From Sordaria brevicollis (lineage: Eukaryota; Ascomycota; Sordariomycetes; Sordariales; Sordariaceae), in assembly GCA_033439795.1 (NCBI GenBank), contig JAUTDP010000001.1, positions 3,348,001-3,412,000 on the forward strand: DNA of 64,000 bases. The letters run 5' to 3'. The notes under the pieces are model-generated. The model did no database searches. It saw only the letters and a program-made list of their open reading frames with translations, and was not told the DNA's origin. Position 1 is the first letter of the stretch, and the number at the start of each line of letters is the position of its first letter. The position numbers and the translations under genes were made by a program. This document shows, piece by piece, positions 11,724 through 21,815 of the stretch.

Positions 11724-12692
11724 ATGGCGGACAGACACGGTCGCAATTCCCACCGTGGAGGCGCGAGAGACTACAACGACAGAGACAGACACGGTAGAGA
11801 CAACCGCGATCGTGACCGCGACAGAGATAGAGATTACGACCGTAACCGTGGTCGGGGAGGAGGCCGGGGTGGTAGAGACGATCGTGACAGAGACAGTCGA
11901 CGATACAGGTCCCGATCAAGAGATAGGCACGATCGTGATCGCAACCGCGACCGCAGGCGCTCCCGTTCCCCGATTCGCGACCGCGACGATAGGACCAAAG
12001 ATGGAGGTAGAGGCCGTCGTGAGGATCCTAGAGACTCTCGCCGAGATCGAGGTCATGTCGATAGGGATGGAATGAGCAGGCCAGACAGAGGTAGGTTTAG
12101 CAACCGGACAGACCCCCCTTTCGCAGTTTACACCGACCGAAGCACTGACACACCGAAAGACAGGAGAGACCACTCAAAAGACCGAAACAACCGCCGTTCA
12201 GCCTCACCGCCCCGAGAGCCTGAATCGCACGCGAAATCTCCACGGAGTCCCGCACCTTCAGCAGCGCTCGATGATCACCGTCTTTCGATAAGATCAAAGT
12301 CCGAGAACACGCCAGCTGCTGCCGCGCCGGCACCAGTACCAGTATCCTTCAAAGTCAAGGGACACGACCAACGCCGATCCGAAAGCACATATGCGGAGGA
12401 ACAGCAGCACCAGTCATCCCGGGAGCGGACAGAAGAGCACGAGGAACACCAGTCAAGAGGACGATTTGATGCCGATCCCATGGATGAGGACGAGGAAGAA
12501 GATGTGGTCGTCGAGGACGATGGTCTGGGAGATATGGCCTCTATGATGGGATTCGGTGATTTCAGCACGACCAAGAACCAAAAGGTCAAGGGAAACAATG
12601 TTGGCGCGGTGCGGAAGGAGAAGAAGACGGAGTATCGCCAGTACATGAACCGTGTTGGCGGTTTCAACAGACCCCTTAGCCCGAGTAGGTAA
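11724..12692 (+). CDS. U4/U6.U5 tri-snRNP 27-kDa protein (SNRNP27 family)
   Basis: Single exon, 322 residues. Residues about 1-120 are almost only Arg, Asp, Gly and Ser in RD/RS/RG repeats; the middle is low-complexity; an acidic stretch (MDEDEEEDVVVEDD) leads into the conserved C terminus with MASMMGFGDFSTTKNQKVKG and YRQYMNRVGGFNRPL, which is the diagnostic block of the SNRNP27 family. Family knowledge: SNRNP27 is a tri-snRNP component positioned near the U6 ACAGAGA/5' splice site and affects 5' splice-site choice. The start is the first ATG that precedes the basic repeats. The fungal protein is about twice the length of the human one (about 155 aa) because of the expanded repeats. Confidence 0.9.
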   Translation: MADRHGRNSHRGGARDYNDRDRHGRDNRDRDRDRDRDYDRNRGRGGGRGGRDDRDRDSRRYRSRSRDRHDRDRNRDRRRSRSPIRDRDDRTKDGGRGRREDPRDSRRDRGHVDRDGMSRPDRGRFSNRTDPPFAVYTDRSTDTPKDRRDHSKDRNNRRSASPPREPESHAKSPRSPAPSAALDDHRLSIRSKSENTPAAAAPAPVPVSFKVKGHDQRRSESTYAEEQQHQSSRERTEEHEEHQSRGRFDADPMDEDEEEDVVVEDDGLGDMASMMGFGDFSTTKNQKVKGNNVGAVRKEKKTEYRQYMNRVGGFNRPLSPSR

Positions 12693-13346
12693 GGCTGGGG
12701 ATTGAGAATGACTGTGCCACTTGGGCAGAGGTTCAAATGAGAGGGATACCGGGGAAGTTGTGTTTATTATATGCATGGTTCAGATACCCAAACATCGTTT
12801 AGCGTTTCCATTCTGCCCTAGGTCAGGTCCTCTTCAAAGCTTCAATCGGCTCGTAGAACGCAACAATGAATATCATACATCAGACTCTTGGAAGTTAACC
12901 ATGTATCCCGTGTAAATTGCATATTTGGTCGAACACATCGGAAAAAAAAATGCTTCTACCCTTTGTTCACTTTCACTGACAATGTCACTAGTTTCATTGG
13001 AAGATGCCCATCTTGATAGCAGAGGGATCAGAATTAATACCATAATTGGTCAGGGTTAGGGTTATACATCCCGCAGCAACTTTTCTTTCGTCTTCGTTCT
13101 TCATGAAGTCTTTTTCCTCCTCCAGCTTACAACTTCAAAAATCACCCCAACAGCACAGCCGATCCTCTTGAACCAATTTCACGCCCAGGCACAGATAGCG
13201 CCGGTCATTTACCAAATTTTACGATAAATCCCTTACGGTTATATCATCCTCCTCATCAACACTCAGGTAATGCTACCCGCTCACCCTCACCCCATGTTCA
13301 TGTCGCTAAATTTCATACCTAGTTTTTCACACTCGACTTCATCATC
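12693..13346. other. Intergenic/promoter region of the SMAP-domain gene
   Basis: Contains a telobox-like motif (see 13052-13064). No ORF with support. Confidence 0.45.
13052..13064 (+). promoter_or_regulatory. Telobox-like motif
   Basis: AGGGTTAGGGTTA, two tandem units of the TTAGGG telomere repeat, about 280 nt upstream of the SMAP-domain ATG. Short telomere-like motifs serve as promoter elements bound by Myb/telobox proteins in fungi; here the role is inferred only from sequence and position. Confidence 0.35.
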
Positions 13347-14180
13347 ATGGGTTCCTCAAAACCGGAAGACAAGGCATCCACTGCTGTTGTGAGTAAGAAG
13401 GGCAAGAAGGTCTGCAAGGAGGAAAAGAAGTCCAAGAAATCCAGCAAGGATGAAAGCAGCAAGAAGGACTCGACGAAGCGTAAGCGTGAAGACAAGGAGG
13501 AGGATGTGGAGGATGTAAAGCCCCCGAAGAAGAGCAAGTCCGATAAGAAGGAGAAGAAGCGGAAGCACGACGACAGCAGCGAGGATGAGGACGTGAAGGA
13601 GGAGAAACCAGTCGCCAAGGTCGCCAAGGTCGTGAAGGAGGAAAAGAAGGAAAACGAGAAGGCTGAAAAGAAGTCGAAGAAGGACAAGAAATCCAAGGAC
13701 GAAAAGAAGGAGAAGAAGAAGGATAAGAAGAGCAAGAAGGACAGGGAGGAGGAGCCTGAGGTGAAGAAGGAAAAGAAGACCGAGAGCAAGAAGAACAAGA
13801 AGGAGAAGGAGGATAAGAAGGAAAAGAAAGACAAGAAAGATAAAAAGGAAAAGAAGGAGAAGGAGGAGGACACCACCCAAAAGTCAACAACTTCTTCAGC
13901 CACCAACAACACCACGACGGCTCCCAACCCCGCAGCGGTCCTCGCAGCCAACTGGAACGTCAACGCGCTCGACGGCGGTGCATCTCGCCAGTCCAAGATG
14001 ATGAGGCTGCTGGGTGGCAAGAAGCTTGCTGCCGACGGTGCTGCTGCCGCTGCCGCTGCCGCCGCGGCGAAGAAGACGTTTGACGTCAACCAGGTGTCTC
14101 AGGAGCTGGAGCAGCAATTCAAGGCTGGTATTCACCAGAAGTTCGAGACTGGTGGTCAGCGTCGTGGTTTGGGTGCGTAA
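13347..14180 (+). CDS. Lysine-rich protein with C-terminal SMAP (small acidic protein-like) domain
   Basis: Single exon, 277 residues. Residues about 1-185 are a dense Lys/Glu/Asp/Ser array (KEEKK, SKKDKK types) predicted to be a charged, extended or helical region with many nuclear-localisation-like runs. Residues about 200-277 are different: an Asn/Ala-rich start with W-NVNALDGG, SRQSKMMRLLGGKK, a poly-Ala run, then QVSQELEQQFKAGIHQKFETGGQRRGLGA. This is the small acidic protein-like domain found at the C terminus of many eukaryotic nuclear proteins. Function is not established. The basic array makes a nucleolar or nuclear location likely. Confidence 0.8.
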   Translation: MGSSKPEDKASTAVVSKKGKKVCKEEKKSKKSSKDESSKKDSTKRKREDKEEDVEDVKPPKKSKSDKKEKKRKHDDSSEDEDVKEEKPVAKVAKVVKEEKKENEKAEKKSKKDKKSKDEKKEKKKDKKSKKDREEEPEVKKEKKTESKKNKKEKEDKKEKKDKKDKKEKKEKEEDTTQKSTTSSATNNTTTAPNPAAVLAANWNVNALDGGASRQSKMMRLLGGKKLAADGAAAAAAAAAAKKTFDVNQVSQELEQQFKAGIHQKFETGGQRRGLGA

Positions 14181-14838
14181 AGGCCGTGCAAGCAAGAAGG
14201 TGTTGGCTTTCGTCACATGCTTTAGGAACTGGGAAAAACAGGCAGTAGTCACTGGTCGATTGGTTGCAAAAGAAAATACTAATACCCCTTTGGGACAGAG
14301 TTTGTTGGGTGATGCAAAAAGTGTCTGGATTTTCAAAAGTTCAAGCGAATAGAACGGCCCCTCCCGTTTTGTCGGCTAGCAGAAGATGATATAAAAAGAA
14401 TAATGCCCTTTGTTTGGGTTTTATGGGTTCTTCAATCCAGACCATATCCCTAGTTCTTTTTTTCATATTGCCCGTATTATCCGTGGTATATAATATGTGT
14501 TACAGGCGCTTTCGCTCAAACCAAGCGCTGAAAAAGATCATCCCTTCCTATCCCTTCTTCCAGGTCCTTCTCTTACTGGCAACTGTGTGCGTTCTCCTGC
14601 TCCCAATTTCCCTGCTTATGCAAATGTCCCCGCGATAGCTTTTCCCATGCTTTTAGGTTTCTGTTGCTAACCTCAATCGGCTTCAGTGTTTGATCCTCAG
14701 CCATTGACGACTCATTTGCGCCTTCGTACTACGGAGCAGTCCTAGTCGTAGACATCCCGTCTGTTATGTTGTTATGTGATGGCTTGGAAACAATGGTGTT
14801 CGTTCTTATTCCGTAATGTCGGTGGTGATATTCCGTGC
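14181..14838. other. Convergent intergenic region
   Basis: Shared 3' flank of the SMAP-domain gene (+) and the RAMP4 gene (-). A short open frame (14423-14638) with two hydrophobic stretches lies here but has no homologue that I recognise and is not called. Confidence 0.45.
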
Positions 14839-15230
14839 TTAGTTGAGGAAGAGACGCGAGAGAACTTCGAAGACGAGACCGCCGAAGACGACGAAGCCGA
14901 GGACAACTGAGACATGATACAACAATTTAGTCAACCAGCTTTCTATGTTTTTGTGGCTAGGACAGTGGTGGTGAGGATGCTTCTTACCGAGCCAAAACAT
15001 GGAGATAGGCGACTTGGGCGCCTTTTCTACGCGCTTCTTGATCTGGTCCTCTGACTTGCCGCGACGGGCCTCCTGGTCCTTCTGGAACTTGAGGTTCGCT
15101 CGCCTTTGCTGGGGTGTTTGCGCCTGGTTGCGAGAAAGGGGGTTAGCAAGGTTGAAGCCACCGATACTCCAGATTCCGTGTTGTTTCTCGTCGAGCATAA
15201 CGCTGGGTGGAACGTTAGTGTTCGTACCAT
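14839..15230 (-). CDS. RAMP4/SERP1/Ysy6 family ER protein
   Basis: Three exons on the minus strand: 15230-15228 (ATG only), 15123-14988, 14906-14839; 68 residues, the normal RAMP4 size. Splicing the ATG to GCGCAAACA gives MAQTPQQRRANLKF, the conserved family N terminus. The 104-nt first intron starts GTACGA and ends AACCAG with a GCTAAC branch point about 20 nt before it; the second (81 nt) starts GTAAGA and ends CTCAG. Seen: basic N-terminal half ending KAPKSPIS, then one C-terminal membrane helix (VVLGFVVFGGLVFEVLSRL). Family knowledge: RAMP4 is a tail-anchored protein at the Sec61 translocon that protects new membrane proteins under ER stress. An in-frame ATG inside intron 1 could give a longer form if the intron is retained. 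Confidence 0.9.
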
Positions 15231-16078
15231 TGTGTCTGTGTTGTTGTGTGGTTGTGTGAAGGGATGAGGATGGAGATGCTGCGACTAGCTGGTGATGTTG
15301 GGGGGCGAACAAGTAGGCCGAGAGCAATGTGTCGTTGTATATAGGTCGGCAACAGTGCGACGATGATGGCTGAAGTGGTGACCGGTCCCTGAAGTATCGC
15401 AAATTACAAGTTGGTATCGAAGAGTTGGTGATTGTTCGAAAAGACAGGATGGAAGGGGGAAGCTTCAGTTTAATCGACGGATGGATTACGAATTGGGGAC
15501 AGATTGCCAATGGACTTTTAGAAACACGAACCGAAAGTGACCAGCTGCATCTTCCCATCCAGTTGGGGCAGATCTGGCCATGTGTCGTTGATAGCACTTG
15601 CCCCCAAACTGCCCTGTCATTTCCCCTCAATGCCCCTGTCGAACACACCTGGCGAGTGGGCCGTATTCCGGCAACTGAAGGGATCCCTGCAGCGGACGAT
15701 CCATCAAATTAGGGTGATTGCCGCTAACTGCCCCTGCCCGCTACGGTTTAGCGGCTTGCGGCCGGGTACGAACCGCCCGTTCGGAAGGGCGGGCGGGCAC
15801 CGTCGCCCGCGATTTTCGACGACGCCGACGGAGGCTCCGAAGGGAAGAAGCTTGTGGATATCGCCAATCCAGTGATCCATTGAGTTTCATCCGTGCATGT
15901 CTTTGTTCTTGCATTTGACTATCCCGAACTCTCATAACCCCCACATCGAGGCTTACTCTTTCACCTCAATCCTTAACTCACAAATAACGACGTCATACCA
16001 TTCGTGCCTTTTTTACTCTCATCTCAAGAGCCGAAATCAACCTCCAAACCCATCAAACTATCCAACATCACAACAATC
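15231..16078. other. Divergent promoter region
   Basis: Lies between the RAMP4 gene (-) and the small mitochondrial-type gene (+). Contains a GC-rich patch around 15770-15850 and a pyrimidine-rich 5' leader at 15960-16075. No further gene supported. Confidence 0.45.
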
Positions 16079-16701
16079 ATGATCTCCAGGACGGCTACCG
16101 GTAGTGCCCTCCGCACTCTCACCAGGGCTACCACCCAAAATACCAAGCCCTCGCCCAGGACATACCGTCATGTCCAGTCCCAACTGAGACTCTATTCTTC
16201 CTCTTCACAGCAGCAGCCGCCCTCAGCAACGGTATGTCCCTCGACCTCTCACAATCTCAAGCAAATCACTGACATGAAACAGGGCGTATTCTACAAAACC
16301 TTCACCCGTCCCGTAGCCAAATGCCTTCTCACCGCCCTATTCGTCTACCAGGTCATCTACTGGGGATGGTCGAAGCTGGAGGTTGATGAGATCAAGGAGG
16401 AGCGTCAGGGTAAGTTTTCATGAATCAGTTTCTTCCCCGCTCACCACTGTTTGTCTAAGTGCCAGTTTTTGTTACCGGTTTAGATTGAAGGAGACGAAAA
16501 CAAAAGGAGAATACTCACTCACACTTTTATGAACCAATCTTCTCAGCCGAGATAACCAAGCTTGAGGCTCAAGTACGGGCTTTGCAACTTCAGAGAGAGA
16601 AGCAGAAGGAAGCAGACGAGGCCGCTGCTGCCGCTTTCGCTTCGAAAACTGAGGCAACGACAGATTCGAAGGAGAAGAAGAAGGGCTGGGGCTGGTGGTG
16701 A
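16079..16701 (+). CDS. Small probable mitochondrial inner-membrane protein
   Basis: Three exons: 16079-16231, 16283-16409, 16547-16701; 144 residues; introns 51 and 137 nt, both with GTATGT/GTAAGT donors. Residues 1-45 are rich in Arg, Ser and Thr without acidic residues, typical of a mitochondrial presequence. A single membrane segment (CLLTALFVYQVIYWGWSKL) follows at about residues 64-82, then an acidic/basic coiled-coil helix (EEIKEERQ, EITKLEAQVRALQLQREKQKE), and the protein ends KKKGWGWW. I do not recognise the family. The topology (presequence, one helix, coiled coil) is like several small respiratory-chain assembly factors of fungi, but that is inference. Confidence 0.75.
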
Positions 16702-17398
16702 TGAGGAGGATGATAGTGAAGGAATGATGGTGCATATAAATCAGCTCTTTGGAGAGAGAAAGAATGGGACGATATTCGACGAGTGTCTTGAGGCCTGGCT
16801 GCCATGTGTGGGAATTTCATGGCTTGCGCAACTCTCTGATGTAGGTTAGAAGAAAATCTGTGTCATTCATCACCAGGCACACCAAGGGTGTATAGTACGG
16901 CATGAGAAGCGGTAGCCCCCTAAGATTCTGCTTGCACGCCGTGTATTCTCTTCATCCCCATCAACAGTTCTGGAAAATCCCTATTGACCATCCATGCTTC
17001 TACACCGGAGAACCTGATATCAACTCCTGCCAGCAATCCTTTGAGGTCCGAACTTCATGCATAGTAACATCTCCTCTCTACAACGTAGCTATTATTCTGG
17101 TCCCTGACTTTCGTATCTGTCTGTATGTTTGTCCAATCCGTATGTACCTCAAGGGAAAGAGAAGTGCAAAAACACCTTCCAAACGCTCTCCAACGCCAAA
17201 GCCACAAAACCATGTAGCCTCGATTCCTGCCCTGATATCGTCCCTTTCTTTCTACACATCTCAATACCGCCCACCCAAAGCAAAGCAAGAAAAATGCAAC
17301 CGGATGATAATCTAGCACAACCACCCCCAACGCCAAAGCCAAAGCCAAACCCTTCTCATGCCACCCCCTTTGACGAAGAAAACCAGCAGCAGCAGCAA
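16702..17398. other. Convergent intergenic region
   Basis: Shared 3' flank of the small mitochondrial-type gene (+) and mid1 (-). The open frame crossing into mid1 on the plus strand (17129-17752) is antisense shadow. Confidence 0.45.
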
Positions 17399-19507
17399 CT
17401 AACAAGCAAGCAACAGGCTCACCACCACCAAGACAGCAACCGTCAACGCCACCGAGACCACATCCTTCGTAGCGGCCGAGAAGATGTGTGCCGAGCCAGG
17501 GTAGTTACACACGACCTCTCCGTTCGTCTCGTTCTTGATGTAATAGCTCGAATTGAACCCCTTCTGGCCGGGAAGCGGGCAGCTGAAGCCCATGGACGAC
17601 GGACAGCTCTGGACCAGTCTATAGCACAGGTAGTCGCAGGGGAGGACCTCCTTGTAAGGGCCGGGCTTGACGAACTCGTCGATCCGCGAGCTGCGGCTTT
17701 GCATGAAGGCCGTGCTAAGCGACTTGCCGTCGCCGTACTTTTCCTTGTATAATGACAACGTGGTGTTGTCCAGCATCTCGCCGTTGGGGAACGGCTGGCT
17801 CATGGCTCGCGGATGTAGGTAACTGGCGTTGTTGCTAAAGTCCTCGCAGCGCGGGATGGTCACGGAGCAGAGCCAGTCCTTGTACGCGGCCTCACAGTCG
17901 CTGCAGTTCCGCGTGAGCGAGTAGCGCTGCGCCACGGGCGCTTCGCAGGCGACCTGGGCCAAGGCCTTCTTAAAGAACCCATATGCTTCGGCGGCGTAGT
18001 CGTCGTAGAACTTGGCCAGGACGGAGGCGTTGCCAAAGTTGGGGTTGCTGGGGACCGAGTAGGCTACCTGATCACAAAAGGTGAGGTTCAAGACAATGTT
18101 GCAGTTCCCGTGATCTGGTTGTATTAGCTCCTGAGCAGCGTTGGTAGTCCCGACCTGGTTGGCGGAGGATCCTGGATCCCGAGAAAAGAGCTTACCGGAC
18201 TTGGTTTGGAAATTGGTGGCTTTGAAAACGTGGCCGCCGCTTCCAGCGATGTTCGAACTTCCTGGGTTTGGGTTGGTCACATTGGCCAGGATCCCGATGT
18301 AGCTGGTGCTCGGCTTCAGTCCGCTGAAGAAGAACTGCTGCTTAGGGTAGTTGCCCTGTCCTCGCTTCGTCATTCCTGTTGATACCATGTTCGAATACTT
18401 CCCGTCCTTTGTAGTCGCAATCTGGGCATACTGTTCCAGGCCGCAAAAGGAATATTTGACACCATTGATGGATGGATCAGATTTGTCCTGGGCAAAGAGA
18501 ACGTACGGCGGCTTCTCCATGTACTTTTGCTGCTCCTTCTCGTCGTTACTCTCAGTCAAATTATGAGTGATGAGCAAAGCGCCCTGAGAGTCGCTATCCA
18601 CCCAGATCAGATCAGCATCTTCTTCCACGCTATAACTGTAGTAATAACCGTCCGTGGAGATGTGAATCTTCATGTTATAGGGACCTTCGAATAGGTCCGT
18701 CATATTGGGCGCATGTACGCCCACATATACGTCGGAGGTAGTGGTGAAGTTGTACATGATGGCGCCCTCTTTGAAGATCATGGATGTCTGAGTGCTCGCA
18801 TCCGCCTCTGGGCCTGGTTCCACGTTATCGGTCGACGTTGATATATATAGCGTGAGCTGCGGTGGAGGCTGTATTGTCTTGGTCGCATTGATCGCTTGAG
18901 GTTGCAGACATGTGTTTGCAGATATAAAGAGCTGACGAGCACCTTGTTGCCGCTTGCCCAGCCTCTGCTCTGAAGACACCACAAGATTCGAATTCGCAGG
19001 CTCTGTCGCCAGTTCCTTATCGTGAAAGTTGTCATCATCTTCTTCCTTCTCCTCTTCTTCCTCCTCTTCGTCTTGTTCTTGCGCTTCAGAGATATGTGCT
19101 TCATCTCTCAACTCCAATGACCTCTCCTCTTCTGGTTCTTCCTCGGACAACTGTGACAGCTCGAATACGAAGCGCTCCGTAATTCCCTGAACAACGTTCA
19201 AGGGGAAAGCCTCATTATTCTTCAAGACATTGGTGTCTCTAACTTGGCGACGTCCAAGAATACTCCTATCGAACGCGGCAAACTCGGGTTCGTACATCGG
19301 ATCGAGTGGGCTTTCAAGGTCTGAAACGGCACCAAGGGAAACGTCAAGGTCAGAGTCGACATCGTCTAATATCATTATCGGCGGCGCATCTTGGAGCTCA
19401 GCCGCGAGAGCAAAATTCGGGGAGTATAGTGTGAGGTAAAGAACGATGAGAAGGCATGATGCGATAAAGGAGGCCGCCAGGCGCGACTGTAAAGGACTGA
19501 GGTGCAT
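17399..19507 (-). CDS. mid1: Stretch-activated calcium channel regulatory subunit Mid1
   Basis: Two exons on the minus strand, 19507-18196 and 18114-17399; 675 residues. The intron (18115-18195) has GTAAGC, a GCTAAT branch point and AACCAG; splicing gives FQTKSDHGNCNIVLNLTFC. Seen: N-terminal signal/anchor hydrophobic segment (about 10-36), an acidic stretch, a Ser/Thr-rich beta region with many N-glycosylation sites, then a cysteine-rich domain (NCSDCEAAYKDWLC, IPRCEDF, LPCDYLCYRLVQSCP) and a hydrophobic C terminus. Family knowledge: Mid1 partners with Cch1 in the high-affinity plasma-membrane Ca2+ influx system and its cysteine-rich region is required. The intron is in frame and lacks stops, so an unspliced message would encode a protein 27 residues longer. 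The first ATG of the frame is used; the open frame extends 48 codons upstream without an ATG. Confidence 0.9.
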   Translation of the reverse strand: MHLSPLQSRLAASFIASCLLIVLYLTLYSPNFALAAELQDAPPIMILDDVDSDLDVSLGAVSDLESPLDPMYEPEFAAFDRSILGRRQVRDTNVLKNNEAFPLNVVQGITERFVFELSQLSEEEPEEERSLELRDEAHISEAQEQDEEEEEEEKEEDDDNFHDKELATEPANSNLVVSSEQRLGKRQQGARQLFISANTCLQPQAINATKTIQPPPQLTLYISTSTDNVEPGPEADASTQTSMIFKEGAIMYNFTTTSDVYVGVHAPNMTDLFEGPYNMKIHISTDGYYYSYSVEEDADLIWVDSDSQGALLITHNLTESNDEKEQQKYMEKPPYVLFAQDKSDPSINGVKYSFCGLEQYAQIATTKDGKYSNMVSTGMTKRGQGNYPKQQFFFSGLKPSTSYIGILANVTNPNPGSSNIAGSGGHVFKATNFQTKSGKLFSRDPGSSANQVGTTNAAQELIQPDHGNCNIVLNLTFCDQVAYSVPSNPNFGNASVLAKFYDDYAAEAYGFFKKALAQVACEAPVAQRYSLTRNCSDCEAAYKDWLCSVTIPRCEDFSNNASYLHPRAMSQPFPNGEMLDNTTLSLYKEKYGDGKSLSTAFMQSRSSRIDEFVKPGPYKEVLPCDYLCYRLVQSCPSSMGFSCPLPGQKGFNSSYYIKNETNGEVVCNYPGSAHIFSAATKDVVSVALTVAVLVVVSLLLAC

Positions 19508-21027
19508 CGCGAGCGCACGCCCTCGAGAGGGGGCGCCGTTCGTGGGCGAGGGTCTATCCCGACTTATTGCCAGTGAGGTCGTCGATCGAGGAAATCGGTT
19601 GGCGCAAAAGAAGGACAAGGCAATGCCCGCAGAGTGATGCGAAAGTGTCACTTGCAGCAGGCCACTTTGCTAAGGGTAGCACAGCTTCCGTCTTGTTGGC
19701 GTCGAGTCGTTTGGATGTTCTGAGCCGGCGAGTAGCGCCCGCGATGAATCAAATGCTAAATATCAAAATCGGAAGCGCGTGGGGAGTAGGATTCGAAAAT
19801 GTATCGCGAGGTGGGTAGAAGTCTAGGGGTCGTCGTCGTCGCTGTCGTCGCCGGTCAAGGTCGATCAGGGTATCAGATGGATAAGGCGTGTGTTCGGAGT
19901 CGCCGACTCGTAGGTGGTCTGTCTGGGCTTGAGCAAGAATCTCTATTCCGTGCCAGAGACAGACGGGCAATAAACGAGTGTTCGAGGTCAGCAATTGCCC
20001 CTTCGGATAAAGTGAGTGAAAGTCTCTCCCCGGATTTCAAGTTTCAGCCGGTAACCACGAAACGAGCTGAAGCAAGCGCACCCGTCAAGACCGAACATCA
20101 GTGGATGTTTTTGACTGCTGTGGTCAGCAACACCCCAGGGGATTTTTGGCAGGTGGCTACCGCTGGAACTTTTGTTACTGCCAAGTACCTTTCAGAGAGG
20201 GGCTCAGGGGCAGGGTGTGCCGATCTCGTACTTTGATAACAGAAAATTGGAATGAAAGCACGATGTTACAATAGTGTTGTACCTTTTTGTCTGTTACGCT
20301 AGTTTTGTAGGCAGGGGTTCCAAACAGCGGGAAGTCAGGAACGGCAACCATCCCGATGATGCCCTCCAGTGCAGTGGACTAAGTCCACATGGGTCCCAGT
20401 CAACCACAAAGAATGACGGTGACGTTGGCATTTCATCTTTTTTCTGAAAAGCCATATGAAGAAACTTTGATCGAAAAAAAGGATATCATCGACGTAACCC
20501 ATATATCTTGTAGATTTTGTCAAAGGTAGAAAAGATCTCTAGAGTTGACCTAGCCAGTAGACTATACCGGTACATTGCAAACATCTGATGTAACCCATTG
20601 CTTTGTCCGTCTCTTTCCTTCACGATACCTAGCCAGTCCTTGTCCTTTGAGGTCGAGCACAACTCAGCGTCTCTGTGACACCATTATGAAATACAATGCT
20701 CTATTACTACCACGTATTCAATCGTTAGATATCAAATATGCCCTGCTCGCCTAGGCGCATCGGGTGTGATCATCTTATCATCAACATCTTCTATATGTCC
20801 ACAATTCCTCCTTTACCACCACATATCTCCAACTTTCCCAGCTAACAAACTGTTCCATCTACCCCGGTTTTGTTGCGATGTTGTTGTTGCACGCGCGATA
20901 GGGTGCCGAAAAGCCCTACGTAGAGGTCTGATGGCCGTGCGGTTGTTGCCTGTATCTTCCTGAGCCTCATTCAAAGCGGCACACTTTGTAACGAGCTAGA
21001 GAGGCCCGGCAGTTGCCCATTAGATGC
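19508..21027. other. Promoter of mid1 and 3' flank of yop1
   Basis: 1.5 kb between two minus-strand genes. It holds a perfect short palindrome GTGGACTAAGTCCAC at 20374-20388. No ORF here has domain support. Confidence 0.45.
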
Positions 21028-21815
21028 TTAGTCGGTGTGGACAGCGTCGGCCTTGGCGCGGAGGCCGCTGGCAGTGGAGCCGTGCTGGAAGTAACGGCCG
21101 AGGGTGGGGGCGAGGAAAGAGCGGAAGATGATCTCGGCACCCCTGTTGACATGTGAGTTTCTGTTCTGCTTCTGATGGTAGAGTTCGTTGGGAGACCACT
21201 TACTTGAAGGTGGGAAGAGAGAGCCAGAGGAGGAAAACAAACTTGAAGGTGTAGTAGAAGGGGAACCAGTAGACGACGGAGATCAAGCTCTCAATGACGC
21301 TAAAGCCATGCGGTTAGATATTTGACGCATCAAAGCAGGTAGAACGCGCAAAGCTGGAGTGTACGTACGTGAAGAGAGAGAAAACGACCCAGTACTAAGA
21401 ATATAACGGTTAGCGTGGAGACCGCAGATAGAGGCCTGCTTGATCAGACTTACAGTGAGCCACTGGGTGTCGTCCTGCTTGTTAGCGGTAAAGAGCGCAT
21501 TGAGTGAGTAGTATCCGGGGATGACGAAACCAGCAAGGTTGGTGAGGAGCTGGCCGCCGAGGTTGAAGATGATGAGGAAGAAGTAGAGAGCAACGAGGCC
21601 AATGGTGGCATAGGCCTTGGGAACACCGGTGGTCTTCTCGAGGTTGTTGAGGGTAGGGTACTTGGACAGCTATTGATGAGGCCAGTTAGCTATGCAAAGC
21701 CCAACGTCGGCGCCGTGGCCAGCGCCGTGTCTGCGATCTGACTCCGATCCAGTTTACGAACCTCCTTATCGAGCTGGCCGATGTACTGCTGGGCGCGGTC
21801 CTGGGGGGAAGACAT
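21028..21815 (-). CDS. yop1: ER-shaping protein Yop1 (DP1/REEP/HVA22 family)
   Basis: Five exons on the minus strand: 21815-21762, 21669-21454, 21394-21369, 21299-21204, 21142-21028; 168 residues. The frame is continuous through all four introns (92, 59, 69 and 61 nt), including a 26-nt micro-exon (YWVVFSLF). Seen: N terminus MSSPQDRAQQYIGQLDKE, Gly/Leu-rich hairpin membrane segments, the signature WLTYWVVFSLFTVIE and YWFPFYYTFKFVFLLWLSLP, then a short amphipathic tail. Family knowledge: with reticulons Yop1 wedges into the ER membrane to curve tubules, and binds Yip1/Sey1. Length and motif order match the fungal orthologues. Confidence 0.95.

Noticed and set aside
14414..14638. Short frame with two hydrophobic segments
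   Set aside because: In the 3' flank of two convergent genes; first real ATG is later than the frame start and there is no homologue I recognise.
17129..17752. 207-codon frame on the plus strand
   Set aside because: Antisense to mid1, with the mid1 reading frame far better supported.
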